From contig CM119266.1 in the NCBI GenBank assembly GCA_051294375.1, positions 6,899,431-6,963,430 on the forward strand: 64,000 nt of DNA, read 5' to 3'. A program made the translations under genes and the position numbers. Below the pieces are notes generated by a model, which was given only the letters and a program-made list of their open reading frames with translations, ran no database searches and was not told the DNA's origin. The DNA is from Paraspadella gotoi (Eukaryota > Chaetognatha). This document shows, one piece after another, positions 23,701 to 35,268 of the stretch; position 1 is the first letter of the stretch, and the number at the start of each line of letters is the position of its first letter.

Positions 23701-26700
23701 TGCATAAAAAAACGTCGAAACCCAAATAAAAAAACAAAAAAAAAACAAGGATAGATATAAAATTGGCGGTTGAGATGTCGTGTCGGAATTATAGTGCACC
23801 TTCAAATACTATCGACTTAAAATTTTAAATATAAATTAATGTCAAATAATATAACCTAAATGTTAAAACTTACTGTGGTGTTGGGCAGATTGCGCTTTTT
23901 CGGGTTTGCACCGCAGATCTAATTCCATCCTTCGGCTCGAGGACGATTTCGGTCGACTTAATGGTTTCTTCCTCTAACGTTTTTGTGTGTGAGCAGAGGA
24001 GAGAGAGAAGATCCGACGAGAGAGTAGAAGAGAGACGATGANNNNNNNNNNNNNNNNNNNNNNNNNCCTTGCTGCAAAGTAGGAGTTTAATGCTGCAATG
24101 ACAGCTTAAAATGCTGCAATACTGAAAAGAAGTCTGTCAATGATGTAATGAAGGCTGTAAATGCTGCAATAAAGCCTACGAATGTTTTTAATATTCAATA
24201 AAGATTGCGAAATTTGCGGTGAAGACTAAGAATGCTACAGTGAAGGCTGGAAATGCTGAAAAATAGACTGTCAATGCCGCAATAAATGCTGTGAAAGTGT
24301 GAATACTGTAAAGACGACGATTTGCGAATCAAAGATTTCGCTTCAATTCGATGTTCTTTTGTTTTTCTGAGGCGGCGTCAAACTCGACTTCGCCGCCCTC
24401 ACCGCCAGCGCCAACATGAACAACGCTTCCAACATGGCGGCCATCACAGCCGGTGACTCTGCCTCCAGCGGCGGATTCGGCGCCGCCTTGGCCGCCGCCA
24501 ACGCCGGAGCTGGCGCCGGAGCTGGCGCCGGCGTAGGAGTTAGTGCGGGAGCTGGCGCCGGGGCTGGCGCCGGGGCTGGCGCCGGGGCTGGCGCGGGAAT
24601 CGGCGCCGGCGCCGCTGCCGGCCCCGCCGCCGCCGCCGCCGCTGCCAAGAACGCCGCGTTGGCGCGAGCGGCAGCGATGGCGCAGGCGCAGGCGGCGGCG
24701 GAAGCGGAAGCGGGAATGATAGAGAGTGAGTTGATTAGTTTTGAGATTCAAATGTAATATTAATAAATTAGACAATTATTTTAGTTATTCACTAATTGTT
24801 AATTCATATATACTAAATACTATACCGTTCTATTTACATGTATTCTACGGTATGTATTATGTTATTACGTACATTTTACTGTAAATGTAAAATTCTTTTT
24901 AAAGACATGGACAAGGCGGAGATGGGTCGGTTCATCATGTCACAACTCCTCGACATGGATCACGACAGTTCTTGGTTCCCTGGCGACGCCGGACTCGTTT
25001 ATCAAGACGAAGGCGACGGTTCGATCGCCGAGTCTCTCTCTTCGCTCTCGACCAACGGATCCGAAGCCGACGCCGCCGACTTGGCCGCCATGGCTGCTTA
25101 TCACGGGATCAGCGTGTCCGCCGCCGGAACGATGTCGAATAGTGAGAAAACCATAGGATTTCTTTCATCATTTGTTCTGTTTTTTTGTTTTGTTTTTGTT
25201 TTTTTTTGTTTTATGTTTCGGTCATTTGTTTTGATTTTTTTATGTTTTGCTTTGGTTTTTGTCTGTTTATTTTCTTTTTTGTTTTTTGCTGTTGTTATTA
25301 GTTTATTGTTGTTGCTGCTTTTTTTGTTATTGTTGTCGTTATAGTTGTTGTTGTTGCTGTAGGATGCGAAATATTTTCTGTTCATTGAGTTTATTTCTTT
25401 TAGGAGTTTCATGCTTCAATCTGTGAATATCCTAATACAATCATTTATTAATTTTTGATAATTTATTAATTTATTCCTTTTTTTTTTTCATTTAATTTTT
25501 CGCGGTCGTTTTCAAATTCTCTCTCATGTATTTTAAATATTCTTACTTAAAAATGTAATTAGTTATCCACTCAATTAAACGTTCCCTTCCCAAGTAACTT
25601 CATGAGACGACTTACCACAAGTCTCTCTCTCTAAACCCTTCCACTCTCCTGTTTCTCTGAGCCGGTCTATTCCACCGTATTTNNNNNNNNNNCATCATTT
25701 GTTCTTTTTTTTTGTTTTGTTTTTGTTTTTTGTTTTTTATGTTTCGGTCATTTGTTTTGTTTTTTTATGTTTTGCTTTGGTTTTTGTCTCTTTATTTTCC
25801 TTTTTGTTTTTTGTTGTTGTTATTAGTTTATTGTTGTTGCTGCTTTTTTTGTTATTGTTGTCGTTATAGTTGTTGTTGTTGTTGTTGGATGCGATATATT
25901 TTCTGTTCATTGAGTTTATTTCTTTTAAGATTTCATGCTTCAATCTGTCAATATTCTAATACAATCATTTATTAATTTTTGCTAATTTATTAATTTATTC
26001 CTTTTTTTTTATTTAATTTTTCGCGGTCGTTTTCAAATTCTCTCTCTTGTATTTTAAATATTCTTACTTAAAAATTTAATTAGTTATCCACTAAATTAAA
26101 CGTTCCCTTCCCAAGTAACTTCATTTTTTTATTCAATCACTCATTTATATTTGTCTTTTCATTAATTAATTAATTAATTCATTCATTAATTTCATTTCAT
26201 TTCCCCCTTCTAGGCCGACCGCCGAGCCGAGGCGACAACCTCCAATCGCCGATGATGAACATGGATTCAGCGATGAACATGAACATGAACATGGGAATGA
26301 ACATGAACATGGCCGGCATGTCCGGCATGGGCGGCGGCATGGGCGGAGGAATGGGCGGCGGCATGGGCGGAATGGGTATGACCACACTCCCGATGGCTGC
26401 ACCGACTGTGGGTTAGTGTCACAGAAATTAGATCGGGGCTTTTTTTGGAGGTCGGTGGCGTCGGCGATCTCTCGTCTAGTTGCAGTTTCATTTAAATTAG
26501 TTATCATTATTAATTAATTGAATTTATTATTTATGTAATTTTAGATTACTCATTTTTAAGTCCGCTTAAGACAGAGAGATGACGGAGAGAAGATGAGAGG
26601 CTGGTAGAGATTGAGAGAGAGACCGATCGAGATTAGGAGAGTGAGACGAGAGAGCACAGAGAGAGAGAGCGACGGCTAATCGCGTTTCCAGTAAACATTA

Positions 26701-28297
26701 AACAATTATCTAACTAATTTTTTCGATCAAATCATTTTATCGTTCTCACGTTAGAACCCGTCGTTGGTAAGAAGAGATTATATCACGTTGAAGTGATAAA
26801 CTATCACATTGAAGTGATGAAAAAATATCTCGTTGAAATGATAAAAAGTATCACCGTGACGTGATTTTGCGCACACGAAATGCGATCTCGTTCTCCTTTG
26901 GCTTATTACGATATAATTAATGCCGGATAATTTTCTTTTAATAGATATTTCAATTGGGTGGTTTGATTTTCGAAATTGAATCTAAATCCATTTTTTTGGA
27001 TTTGTTGTCAGCGGGTACTCGAGGTTTTAATACGTTCTTAATCCTTTTAATTTATAATTTATAATTACGTATACTCAATAAATTAATTTAACATATAACA
27101 AAATAGTAATTAACAATTGTTAACAAACGTTTTTCTTGCCGTCAATCTCCCTCCTAACGCCCCCCCCCAAAATCTGTTGTCCGTTCAGAACATGATGTCA
27201 ATTCGATCTTCCATGTCGAGTTTGTCATCTTTGCCGGCACATGACAGATTTGACAGAGCCTCGAGTCCCCATCGATCACAGTATTATAATCGCTACGGTA
27301 TCCAACATACGATGCTCTAATTTCATGATGTATTAAATTAATTAACTCTAGGGAAACGCATGATTTTTTTTTTTCAAAGTTCGAAAATTTTCTACTGTTT
27401 TTCTACCTTTTTTCATTGAGCTGTGAAGGTACAGGAAAAGACACCTGAAAGCTGACCTCATGATTGCGTTAGTGACATGTCTATGAATTGTGACTCGTTG
27501 ATTGACTTGACTGACACAGAGATAAACATAAAGAAACACAATGAGTATAAAGATAATGATAATGAACATTTTTCATGTCAAAACATTTCTCTTTTTTCTT
27601 TCAAAATCAAATTGGTTTTAATTTTTCTCATCGATGGATTTAAATTCCTATTTGTTTCTTTTTTTCTCTAGATTCTTTATTATTTTTTTCAGGAGTCCCC
27701 ATGATGCCCATGGGCTACGGCACCATGCCCATGATGATGGCCCCACCCACGATGATGATGGCGCAACCGACCATGATGATGGCGCAACCGGTGAGTTCAG
27801 TAACGTCACGTCCGATTTGATGGCGTAACTTTGGAAACCTTTAAATTTTAATTGTGTTTTACGTAGTTGATTTTTATCACTATAGTGAATAGTCGTAGAA
27901 AATTAGGCGGAAGATGATTAAATCAAAAATTTGAATTATACATAATTATACGTCCATAATAATTCTAACGAAAGTTTGTGATTTTTCTCGACGGCCACGG
28001 CAGCCAAATTGGTTCGACATGTTTAATTACGTAAGAGAGTTCGATTTTATAAATAAATGAACAAAGTGACAAAAAAATATTTTGGTGTTGGTTTTTCTCT
28101 TTCCCTCGGAATTCTCATTTCTTACTTTCTGTCTGTCTGACTCTGACGGTATCTGATTTTTTTTTCGAAAACTGTTAGACAATCTGTGTATTATACAATT
28201 TTATGAAACAAATTTTATCAATTTGTTTTTTTAAAAAAATGTTAATCTGTCTCAAGGGTATCGTCATTTTAGGAAAACGCATTAATACGAATTGTCT

Positions 28298-28343
<46 letters not shown>

Positions 28344-28663
28344 CTTCCAGATGATGACTCCGCAGATTGATGGCGCCGCAAATGGTCGTCAACCCCTACG
28401 GCACCTTGCCGGCCCAGACTCAACCCCCGCCCCCCGCGCCGATGTCCCCAACGCCGTCCACCATGAGCACCGTCATCGATACGGAGACAGCGACTCAGCA
28501 ACTCAAGCGAAGCATGGTAAAAAATGTGGGACATGGGCGGAAGGGCATGGTGGAAAGGAAAAGAAGAAAGAATTTAATTTAATTTAGATTACTTTTAATT
28601 AGTTTGGGAGAAAGAACAAACTCAAGGGCTGAGAGTATATCAGAACATGAATAATAATATTAG

Positions 28664-28750
<87 letters not shown>

Positions 28751-29236
28751 AGCACGTGGAAGAGAACGTGACAGAAATCAACCGACAAATGGTGAACGGC
28801 GGCGGATACGGTGGCATCGAGAGTAGTGGAGGTAAGTGAAAGCGGTGAAAGATTTTAAAAGTCGGCTTGATTGCAGTTGTTCCTCAAAATTTTTAACTTT
28901 AAACTTTTATCATTCATTAAACTACTACGCCATTTTATTTCCTCCGTCTATTCTCCTACAACGTTTCCTGCCATTTCATTATCATATTTTATTTTCCCGC
29001 TCTATTTTCCGATTGTTCAATTTTCCAGTTCCTTTCGCTAATTTCATTCTCTCATTTCCTTCTAACATTTCATCCTCTCATTCCATTCTAATTTTATAAC
29101 ATTCCATTCTCTCATTCCATTCTCCCAATTCATTACATGATTCTCCCATTTAATTCTCCAGGTGATCGATTACGACACGGGCGACGTCCTTGACGTTATC
29201 GACGTCGTCGAAGAAGAACTGGAGGTCGCGACTTGA
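20306..29236 (+). CDS. CadN-like: CadN-like cadherin, cytoplasmic tail with low-complexity expansions
   Basis: Exons: about 20406-20496 (Lys/Glu-rich), 20717-20791 (SDESSSEEEEDSGRRK), 21015-21074 (GVKLSFPAKPKEIKPLL), 24372-24725 (Ala/Gly-rich, GVKLDFAAL then repeated GAGA), 24905-25141, 26214-26411 (NMNMNMGMNMNMAG, GMGGGMGGG), 27693-27790 (PMMMAPPTMMMAQP), 28351-28516, 28753-28831 and 29162 to a stop. Most junctions are phase 1 and consistent. Exon 24905-25141 has MGRFIMSQLLDMD followed by EGDGSIAESLSSL, which matches the beta-catenin-binding core of classic cadherins and links this block to the ectodomain exons upstream. The usual end after it (GPRF-like) is missing; Met/Gly/Pro-rich exons follow. 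One inserted T near 28367 breaks exon 28351. The last exon joined in phase stops after about 10 codons; its other frame gives an acidic end (VIDYDTGDVLDVIDVVEEEL) with stop TGA at 29234-29236. The juxtamembrane and TM exons are missing, probably in the damaged region. Confidence 0.7.
20792..21096 (+). repeat. Segment with an inverted copy at about 23525-23890
   Basis: The exon at 21015-21074 and both flanking introns recur reversed: the - strand at 23565-23625 reads GGVQGYLFPAKHKEIKPLL against GVKLSFPAKPKEIKPLL here, with matching intron landmarks (caaataatataacc, tttgcgatt). The inverted copy is indel-rich. It is the third near-gap duplication in this region. Confidence 0.7.
20907..20916. 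other. Assembly gap, 10 N
   Basis: Ten N in a T-rich intron. Confidence 0.95.
21097..21367. other. Assembly gap, 271 N
   Basis: Largest N run of the window, directly after the donor of the exon ending at 21074. Confidence 0.95.
21368..24041 (+). other. Intron-like stretch, no supported gene
   Basis: AT-rich sequence between cadherin tail exons. It holds the inverted copy at about 23525-23890. Short ORFs here (for example 22984-23184) have no recognisable homology or splice context. Confidence 0.5.
24042..24066. other. Assembly gap, 25 N
   Basis: A run of 25 N upstream of a degenerate repeat and the Ala/Gly-rich tail exon. Confidence 0.95.
24067..24310 (+). repeat. Degenerate minisatellite related to aatgctgcaataaaggctgt
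   Basis: Units of roughly 15-30 bp around aatgctgcaat(g/a)aaggctgt recur about ten times with decay. Translated, the unit gives NAAIKAVNAA-like peptides, close to the Ala/Asn-rich block at 17631. It may be decayed tail coding sequence. Confidence 0.5.
25164..25602 (+). repeat. Intron duplicate, copy 1 (partner 25693-26125)
   Basis: From tcatcatttgttctgttttt to cgttcccttcccaagtaact, the block repeats almost exactly after the 10-N gap. The gap lies between the copies, so this looks like an uncollapsed overlap. Confidence 0.8.
25683..25692. other. Assembly gap, 10 N
   Basis: Ten N between the two copies of the intron block. Confidence 0.95.
25693..26125 (+). repeat. Intron duplicate, copy 2 (partner 25164-25602)
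   Basis: Same T/G-rich block as copy 1 with few changes; it leads into the real acceptor of the exon starting at 26214. Confidence 0.8.
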
Positions 29237-29325
29237 CGTTATTCTGGCCAAATTGACGTCGCCCCGGCCGCAATGACGCCGTCCCGGCCGCAATGACGTC
29301 ACCCCGGCCGGAAATGACGTCCCCC
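29237..29325 (+). repeat. GC-rich tandem motif with repeated TGACGTC in the cadherin 3' end
   Basis: Just after the last cadherin stop, cccggccgcaatgacgtc recurs about four times with small changes. TGACGTC is the core of CREB/ATF sites, but in a 3' UTR this may be only a minisatellite. Confidence 0.5.
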
Positions 29326-32300
29326 CCTATATCCCGTCATTTTAAAGTCGCGAAAGAATTTTCAAAAATCTCATTTTTTTTCTCATGCGTTGTTCTTTTT
29401 TTTTTCTAATTATTTTGATCTGACGCCTCAAAAAAAATATATATCTTCTCTCAACTCATCTCAAAATACGAAAACAAATGATCATTAGAAATTCTAAATG
29501 CACAAAAAATATTTTTTTTACCTGTACAATGTTTTCGTAGTAATATTCTTTCTTCCCTTTACGAGTGGAGAGATGTATAATTTATATATATATATATATA
29601 TCTTCTTTGAATTTGTGAGTCATCTCATATTTCATATCTAATGAAATATTTCTTTTCTGTTTTTAACTGGTTTATATTTAGTCACCATTTCTTATTAATC
29701 CAGTTAAGTCCCTAAGTGCCAATAATTATCGTTAGAAGGGCTGTGTCCACTGTCCACTGTCCAGGAATTTTTTTAAAAAATACAGTATTTTACTAATTGT
29801 TTCGTTTCGTGAAAATAAAAATGTTTTGAGTAGTTTTTATCATTATTTATATCAAACCTGTTAACACATTTTTAAAAATAACTCAACACAAATCGGGCGT
29901 TTGACTACAGATAATCTGACTCTTTCTTTTAACGCCTGTGCCTTTCTCTGTTAACAGACGCGCATGGTTAATATTTAGAATTTCTAGTTTGAATATAACC
30001 AGTTACATTATTTTTGATCAACCGTGATGAATTCAGGCTTCAATGCGGATAACTATATTTTTTTAAAAAATACTTATCAGTCTTCCATCGTGCTCGGCTG
30101 GTTCTTGCTCTACATTTGGAAGAGGCTTATGGAAACTTACTTCCATTTTTGCAGGCTTTTTACGATATTCTTAAACTAAAAATTAAAAATCTAAAATTAT
30201 AGATTACTAAACAGTTGAGTTTTCCATTCGCTCTTTCACTTTATGATGTGATTTTTTTTATTTTTTACATACGCACCATTATAAGGCTTATGTTATTCTA
30301 TATAATTAGTTCCAAATCGTATAAATGTTTCGACCTGTATCGTTTTGGTTTGATCGGGAACATCGCTTCAGCATCATTTTTGTTTAACTCTTTGTTTTGC
30401 TTCATTTTGGAAATAGTTTACTTAAAAAAAACAAACATTTTGTACAATGCAACGTGTCGACCGCGGACGCGAAAATTAGAAACCTTCGATGCTCTTTTGT
30501 TGAAGTTAGATTTCGAGCGCCACGGTCCGTGCTCCGTTTAAACTTTCCAAACACGAAACTTCCATTGTTTTAATTGTTTTTGTTTTTGTTTTTTTTTTTC
30601 GCTGAACTTCGTTCATTAAACTGAATAGTCTGCACCTCGGGTTGAAAGTTCGAAGGATATTACTATCTGGCGAAATAGTTTACGTGTATTAACAATGCGG
30701 TAATATATCACTAGTTTATTTCACGCCTTAGCGAATCTCTACGAAGGAATATTTGACAACTCGTGTTTTCTGTGATATCTTCGGAATGCAGCATTTATTG
30801 ATTGTGTTTCCGGCGTACATATTGTACATATCGTGAAATGGTTAAGATTTTATTAAAGTTGTTACACTGTTTGACTTGCTTTTTATTTTTAATTCCATAT
30901 TTAATTAGATCTTTCTTTTTTTCCTTCTTCTACCGTTTTATACTTGACTGGACCAGACTCGGCTTGGTTTTTCAATCAATTCTGTTGAAGAGACAGTAAT
31001 TATTGATAAGTGTTAATGACAGAACCGTTCAATATAAGCAGTCCCTGAGCTTCGGATCAGGCTGTAACAACATGTTACAGGCGGGTTAAGCGCCCCGTCC
31101 CTCTTAACTGCCAGTCGACCACCGGGCTAGAACCCCGGACCTTTGGGTTGGGAGGTGAATGACTTGCCTCCGGCACCAATGGCCGCTGATGAACGGTTGG
31201 TGGATTTTAGTCCACCATACTGTTATTTTTGAAGCTGCTTATACGAACCTAGTAGATTAGGTAAAATACCTGTTCGTTGTCTGGGTAATGGGTATGTATA
31301 ACTCATTAAGTGTAAAGGGACTTTGTGGATCTTCCTTCGCCACACCCTATTTACGTCTTTGCTGCCCTCGTATTTTAGGGTAGAAGAAATACGGTAAAAC
31401 TGTAAAATTGTTGTTTTACCTCGTCAATAGTAATTGTTTGACCTCGTCAATAGTAATTGTTGTTTGACCTCGTCAATAGTAATAGTCTCAATTTCGCGAC
31501 TTCGCTATTTTTTAGAATTGTAGATAATATAATAATATAATATAATATAATATAAGATACAACCACAAAAAAAGTTTGAAAAAGTCAGAAGGTAAGCTTA
31601 ACCAAAAAAAGTGGTCTCTTGATTTAAAATCACGTTTCTTGTTTTATCGTTATATCAATCACTTTTGAATAGGCAGGAAAATAATAATTAATGATGGTCG
31701 ACGATTTTTCCGCAACCCGGTTTCTCTAGATACCGATCACGTTGCCGAATTTTAGTGATTTCGTTCAGGTTTTGTATGTCAAAGAATTTACGAAGATTGA
31801 AAATAAAATTAACTGGATTTTAAAATCGATTGATAAAGTCTAAACTGATGCAAATAAATTAACGATATATAAAATAAATATTTTTTTTATGATTTGACTG
31901 AAATCCTTGAAAGTTTGTTACAACCCTGGTGAAAAAAAAAGGTTGTCTTCATCAGTGTGGTCTCTTCCGCAGTCCATACTCCAACGTCCAGTCTTGATTT
32001 TCAAATAACAGTTATTAGTATTAAATAAATAATAGTAATAATTATAATAAATGTGTGGTAATCACTTATTGCAAAATCTGATTTATAACAGGTTTATCAG
32101 TCAAAGAGGAGGTCATTTACCTCACCTGACACTTGACATGAAATTTGGTAAGCGCTTCAGACAATTATCGAGAGAAAGAAAAGTAAAAAAGTGGCATTAC
32201 TTACCTCAAACAGTACTAAAGGCACGAAACACCATAAAACTGAAAGAAATAAGAAAACTCAAAATTCAAATGTAGTCTGAACATTGAGAATTGAGTAAAA

Positions 32301-32750
32301 TAATAAGCTTTTTACTAGCCTTACTTCAAATTCATTTGCATATTATAATTTTTTAAAACGATGGCGAGAGTTCTATAGAAACGGCATTAAGTCCTATCGC
32401 CACAACGAGTAAAAAAGAAAAGCATTTATATATTATTTTCATTTGATCACTCGACTAGACGTTAGACATAAGACAGAAACAATTATGAAACATTTGCATT
32501 AAAATTATCTCTCAGTACCGGTCTACAAAATTGATTGACAAAATTAACGAGTTTTATTTTACTTAAGCCGTTTGAATGTCTCTCTCTGGCACGTGTCGTC
32601 TTATCTTTTAAAAAGAAACTTGTTTTTTTCTTTTTTTTGGTTTCCACTCACGTTTCATGAACTTGGCAAATCTCTGGAAAAACTAATGTATCTCTCAATG
32701 ACTATTGTTTATCATAATTTAAAAAAAATGATGTTCTGAAAAATAAAACA
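29326..32750. other. Intergenic, AT-rich
   Basis: Cadherin 3' UTR and spacer before the lectin gene. It contains a (TA)n tract near 29583-29600, a SINE-like element at 31071-31195 and a 25-bp tandem repeat (cctcgtcaatagtaattgtt, three copies, 31412-31490). Short ORFs at 30215-30541 and 32051-32275 have no support. Confidence 0.5.
31071..31195 (-). mobile_element. tRNA-derived SINE-like element
   Basis: On the - strand a Pol III B-box-like GGTTCTAGCCC lies about 45 bases after a weak A-box-like TGGTGCCGGAG. The block is GC-rich inside AT-rich spacer and does not fold as an intact tRNA by eye. Confidence 0.4.
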
Positions 32751-35268
32751 ATGAAAAAGGACATTTTTGTCATCATAATTCTCATACTTGCTGCGGGTAA
32801 GTAATATTCATTTTTTTTCTCATGTAAAACTATTAAAGTATTAAATGTTTTTTTTTCGAATTTCAAATTCATAACTCACCTTATGACATAAGGTGAGTTT
32901 TGGTTTTGATTATAAAACTTATATATAAACTTGAATTTACCTTTTTGGAAATTTAATCATATTAATTTCCAAAGCTATCTATATTTAAACCTTTTACTTA
33001 TATTGTTTTAACTAAGAGAATTTTATCCATTATTTCAATTTTTATTTTTTTACACAGATACGGACTGCCACAAATCCAAGAACACCGTATATAAAATTAA
33101 GGAATTTTACAGACAAGGTAAACTTTCTTGATGTTAATTAATCATTATTTAAATATTCAATTATATCAATTAATATTAGTACTTCATAAAATTAAAAACG
33201 TCAAGAGACAGCCACTTACCTCTCTCTTCCTCTTCCACGCCCCCCCTCTTCCAGACCCATGTTACCTAGAATGCGAGTCCGGCCAAGAGTCCCTCCACAG
33301 CCTCCAATTCTTCACCATCACAGACAAACGCGTCTGCTTCTCCAAACCTTTCGTCAACCCCCCCGCCTTCACTTGGGGCATCACCAAGGCCGTCGACGTC
33401 GAAACCATGGGCCCCACTTGGGCCAACGTCTGGCTCAAGAGTGGCGTCGACCGAAAAGGCGCCGACATGGGCGTCATGGTCCACGACAGCGGAAACAAGA
33501 ATAATCAAGTGGAATTTTCTTGGATGGCCTGCGGGTATACAAGAAGAAGGAGAGGGTGGAACTGGAAAGCCAAAAAAAAGGGAGGGAAGGGGAAAAAGAA
33601 AAAAGGAAAGGGAAAGAACAATGATAAAAAAGGAAAAAACAAGGGAGGAAAGGGAAAGAACAATATTGAAAAGGGAAAACACAAGGGAGGAAAGGGAAAA
33701 GACGATAATAAAAAGGGAAAGAACAAGGGAGGAAAGGGAAAAGAACAATATTGAAAAGGAAAACACAGGGAGGAAAGGGGAAAAGAACGATAATAAAAAG
33801 GGAAAGAACAAGGGAGGAAAGGGAAAGAACAATATTGAAAAGGGAAAACACAAGGGAGGAAAGGGAAAGACGACGATAATAAAAAGGGAAAAAACAAGGG
33901 AGAAAGGGAAAGAACAATATTGAAAAAGGGAAAACACAAGGGAGGAAAGGGAAAGAACGATAATAAAAAGGAAAAAACAAGGGAGGAAAGGGAAAAGAAC
34001 AATATTGAAAAGGGAAAACCAAAGGAGAGGAAAGGGAAAGAACGATAATAAAAAAGGAAAAAACAAGGGGAAGGGAAACGGCAAGGAGGAAAACACGATA
34101 ATAAAAAAGGAAAAACAAAAAGGGGAATACAGGAAAATTCACAAGGGAGGAAATGGAAAAGATGATATTGATGAAAAACACAAGGGAAAAAATGGAAAGC
34201 ACCATCATCATAAGGGAAATCACAAGGGAGGAAAAGGAAAAGATGATGATGATGATGATGATGATGATAAAACACAAGGGAAAAAATGGAAAGCACCATC
34301 ATCATAAAGAGGAATCACAAGGGAGGAAATGGAAAAGATGAGATTGTATGATGATGATGAAAAACACAAGGGAAAAATGGAAAGCACCATCATCATAGGA
34401 AATCACAAGGGAGAAATGGAAAAGATGATGATGATGATGATGAAAAACACAAGGGAAAAAAAAGGAAAGACCATCATCATAAAAGAAATCACAAGGGAGG
34501 AAATGATGAAAAGATGATGATGATGATGATGATGATGTAAAACCACGAGGGAAAAAATGGAAAGCACCATCATCATAAAGGAATCACGAAGGAGGAAATG
34601 GAAAAGATGATGATGATGATGATGATTGATGATGAAAACACAAGGGAAAAAATGGAAAGCACCATCATCATAGGGAAATCACAAGGGAGGAAAATGGAAA
34701 AGATGATGATGGATGATGAAAAACACAAGGAAAAAAATGGAAAGCACCATCATCATAAGGGAAATCACAAGGGAGGGGAAATGGAAGATGATGATGTGAT
34801 GAAAAACACAAGGGAAAAAATGGAAAGCACCACTCATCATAAGGGAAATCACAAGGAGGGAAATGGAAAAGATGATGATGATGATGAAAAACACAAGGGA
34901 AAAAAATGGAAAGCACCATCATCATAAGGGAAATCACAAGGGAGGAATGGAAAAGATGATGATGATGATGAAAAAACACAAGGGAAAAAATGGAAAGCAC
35001 CATCATCATAAGGGAAATCAACAGGGAGGAAATGGAAAAGATGATGATGATGATGAAAAACACAAGGGAAAAAATGGGTAAAGCACCATCATCATAAGGG
35101 AAATCACAAGGGAGGAAAGGGAAAAAGGGCAGAGGAGACAGAAGAGGGGGGAAAAGAAATGAAGAAGGAATGGGCAAAAATTGATATGATGGTAAAAGGG
35201 AAAGTTGATGGTGTGAAGGCGAATGATGAAAGTAAAAAGGATGAAGAAAGAAGACGCGAATTATTATA
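32751..35268 (+). CDS. Secreted H-type-lectin-like protein with a long Lys/Gly/His/Asp repeat tail
   Basis: Exons 32751-32796, 33058-33117 and 33255-35268, phase 1 joins. The start is the ATG at 32751, which opens a signal peptide (MKKDIFVIIILILAA). Residues about 35-130 look like an H-type lectin domain: RVCFSKPFVNPP, then KAVDV, VWLKSGVDRKGADMG and, after QVEF, a closing SWMACG. The family's usual pattern is f..PF..pP.v near the start and WiA near the end, with carbohydrate binding on a trimer. The third exon then runs without a visible splice site into about 1.5 kb of repeats (33590-35110) and a unique end (RAEETEEGGKEMKKEWAKID, then RRRELL) with stop TAA at 35266-35268. Single-base indels break the frame many times inside the repeats, first near 33754, but the start and end frames are good. 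Either sequencing errors or a real truncation near 33754. A matrix, mucus or mineral-binding role is only a guess. Confidence 0.7.
33590..35110 (+). repeat. 84-bp coding repeat array, two successive variants
   Basis: The unit is two 14-residue halves. In the first part (to about 34140) they are NNIEKGKHKGGKGK and (N/D)DNKKGKNKGGKGK. In the second part they become HHHHKGNHKGGNGK and DDDDDEKHKGKNGK. I count 11 copies of the caccatcatcat block (34199 to about 35096). The 84-bp period holds throughout; deviations are 1-3 base indels and gat-triplet number changes. Confidence 0.85.

Noticed and set aside
24343-24775. Gly/Ala/Pro-rich minus-strand frames opposite the Ala/Gly exon
   Set aside because: Antisense of a GC-rich coding repeat; the + frame joins in phase to the catenin-binding exon.
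31071-31195. An intact tRNA gene
   Set aside because: Only a B-box-like motif is good; no acceptor stem or anticodon arm can be paired, so it was called SINE-like.
31921-31960. Possible fourth hammerhead core (CTGATGA on minus)
   Set aside because: A stem can be drawn, but the GAAA element after it is absent, so the core is incomplete.
33266-34305. Long open frames of 260-276 codons on the minus strand over the lectin repeat array
   Set aside because: They are antisense shadows of the Lys/Gly repeat and read as Phe/Leu/Ser/Pro runs with no domain; the + strand has the signal peptide, splice sites and lectin-like domain.
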